Below are positions 5,127-6,250 of a stretch of 6,250 bases of DNA, piece by piece. This DNA is from Thiotrichaceae bacterium (GTDB taxonomy: Bacteria; Pseudomonadota; Gammaproteobacteria; Thiotrichales; Thiotrichaceae). The notes under the pieces are model-generated. The model was not told the DNA's origin. It ran no database searches and worked only from the letters and a program-made list of their open reading frames with translations. Both the position numbers and the translations under genes were made by a program. Within the stretch, counting starts at the first letter, position 1, and each line of letters opens with the position of its first letter. The stretch lies in the NCBI GenBank assembly GCA_015494435.1, contig WGBH01000207.1:1-6250 (forward strand), given 5' to 3'.

Positions 5127-6250
5127 TAGTAAGGCATTGTATGCAGGAGTGGATTTTGGCACTTCAGGTTGTCGGTTGGTATTAATTAATGCACAAAAAT
5201 TGCAAGTGTATAGCCAGCAATTACATTATTCTGATCCTGATAAACAATCTCCTTTAATCTGGTGGAGCGTATTATCAGAGTTATTAGTTTCTTGCCCACT
5301 TGCCTTAAAAAAAAGATTAAAAAGCATTGCGGTTGATGGTACTTCAGGAACGTTGCTACTGACCGATCAGCAGGGTGAGCCTAGTTCTATTGCCCTAATG
5401 TATAATGATGCCCGTGCTAGAGCAGAAGCGCGTCAGATTGCACAGGTAGCTCCAGCGGAAAGTGGTGCTCAAGGTGCAAGTAGTAGCTTAGCGCGTTTAA
5501 TATGGTTATTAAAAAATTATTCTCATACCTCGCATAGTCATGTATTACATCAAGCCGATTGGATTATGGGTAAATTATCAGGGTGCTTTGGGCTTAGTGA
5601 TGAAAATAATAGTTTAAAGTTAGGCTATGACGTTATCAAACAGCAATGGCCGGATTGGTTTGCACAACTCTCTATTCCATATTCTTTGCTACCTAAGGTT
5701 TATCCGCCTGCAACACACATAGCAAGCATTGATCCACTTGTGGCTAAGTTATTTAATATGCCGTTAAATCTAGCGATAATAACAGGAACAACGGATAGTA
5801 TTGCGGCTTTTATTGCCACAGGAGCGAATAAAATAGGTGAGGCAGTAAGCTCTTTAGGTAGTACTTTGGCGATTAAATTTATTTCAGATGTGCCAATTTT
5901 TTCTCCAAAATATGGGGTTTATAGCCATCATTTCGGTGATCATTGGTTAGTGGGTGGAGCATCGAATAGTGGTGGTGCGGTCTTATTAAAATATTTTACA
6001 GCAGAAAAACTCAATGCAATGACTCCTTTTTTAAATCCTAAACAATCAACAGGATTGGATTATTATCCTTTAATGAAGACAGGTGAGCGTTTTCCTTTTG
6101 CTGATCCGAAAAAAAATCCCATATTAGACCCCCGACCTGATAATGATATTTCTTATTTTCAGGCAATGCTTGAAGGAATTGCTAACATTGAAGCACAAGC
6201 CTATCAGCGTTTATCTGAATTGGGAGTGACCAAATTAACGGCTGTGTATA
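5104..6250 (+). CDS. FGGY-family sugar kinase, D-ribulose (pentulose) kinase-like, 3'-truncated by the window edge
   Basis: FGGY kinases phosphorylate sugars with ATP in the cytoplasm. This one most resembles, from memory, the cyanobacterial and plant-plastid D-ribulose kinase group, which makes ribulose 5-phosphate. Visible landmarks are the N-terminal phosphate loop VDFGTSG (Asp17, Thr20), VDGTSGT at 77-83, QADW in the first domain, GTTDSIAAF with the probable catalytic base Asp231, SLGST at 250-254, GGASNSGGA at 284-292, and GLDYYPL followed by GERFP and a DPRP segment. The 382 visible codons lack about 40-50 C-terminal residues relative to the roughly 425-residue family. The frame is open from 5080. 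I chose ATG 5104, which overlaps the OsmC-family gene by 23 bases and has no clear ribosome site. GTG 5092 and TTG 5137 are alternatives. The substrate could also be xylulose, but the compact length and motifs favour ribulose. Confidence 0.85.
   Translation, partial: MLKIIQDNSKALYAGVDFGTSGCRLVLINAQKLQVYSQQLHYSDPDKQSPLIWWSVLSELLVSCPLALKKRLKSIAVDGTSGTLLLTDQQGEPSSIALMYNDARARAEARQIAQVAPAESGAQGASSSLARLIWLLKNYSHTSHSHVLHQADWIMGKLSGCFGLSDENNSLKLGYDVIKQQWPDWFAQLSIPYSLLPKVYPPATHIASIDPLVAKLFNMPLNLAIITGTTDSIAAFIATGANKIGEAVSSLGSTLAIKFISDVPIFSPKYGVYSHHFGDHWLVGGASNSGGAVLLKYFTAEKLNAMTPFLNPKQSTGLDYYPLMKTGERFPFADPKKNPILDPRPDNDISYFQAMLEGIANIEAQAYQRLSELGVTKLTAVY

Overview
The window is a piece of an AT-rich bacterial chromosome. 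The gene set and sequences point to a gammaproteobacterium. RecA is a full-length proteobacterial type, pncC lies directly upstream of recA as in many gammaproteobacteria, and ComEC is the Gram-negative form with an MBL domain. I cannot name the genus from sequence alone. All genes are housekeeping or stress genes with similar base composition. I see no mobile element, CRISPR array, tRNA or rRNA.

Layout. (1) Positions 1-1937, plus strand: the 3' part of comEC, the inner-membrane channel for DNA uptake; its N-terminus lies before the window. (2) Positions 2084-3142, minus strand: complete recA, convergent with comEC and separated from it by about 146 bases with no convincing terminator. (3) Positions 3143-3403: the recA leader, with a 10-bp hairpin just after pncC and two short dyads nearer recA, but no recognisable gammaproteobacterial LexA box. 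(4) Positions 3404-3901, minus strand: pncC, a nicotinamide-nucleotide amidase of NAD recycling. (5) Positions 3902-4234: a 333-base divergent intergenic region with candidate promoters at both ends. (6) Positions 4235 to the window end, plus strand: a tight three-gene cluster of a Bcp/PrxQ peroxiredoxin, an OsmC-family protein and an FGGY sugar kinase. The kinase runs off the right edge and most resembles the D-ribulose (pentulose) kinase known from cyanobacteria and plant plastids.

How they fit together. ComEC delivers single-stranded DNA and RecA recombines it, though the two genes are convergent rather than co-transcribed. pncC and recA form the familiar same-strand pair. The bcp-osmC pair looks like a small thiol-peroxidase unit. 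The kinase, whose likely start lies inside the end of osmC, would add a route from free D-ribulose to ribulose 5-phosphate. That link between peroxide defence and pentose phosphate metabolism is inference from gene order only.

Most of the window is ordinary. The points most worth checking are the kinase and its unusual start region, the lysine-rich RecA tail, and the recA leader dyads.
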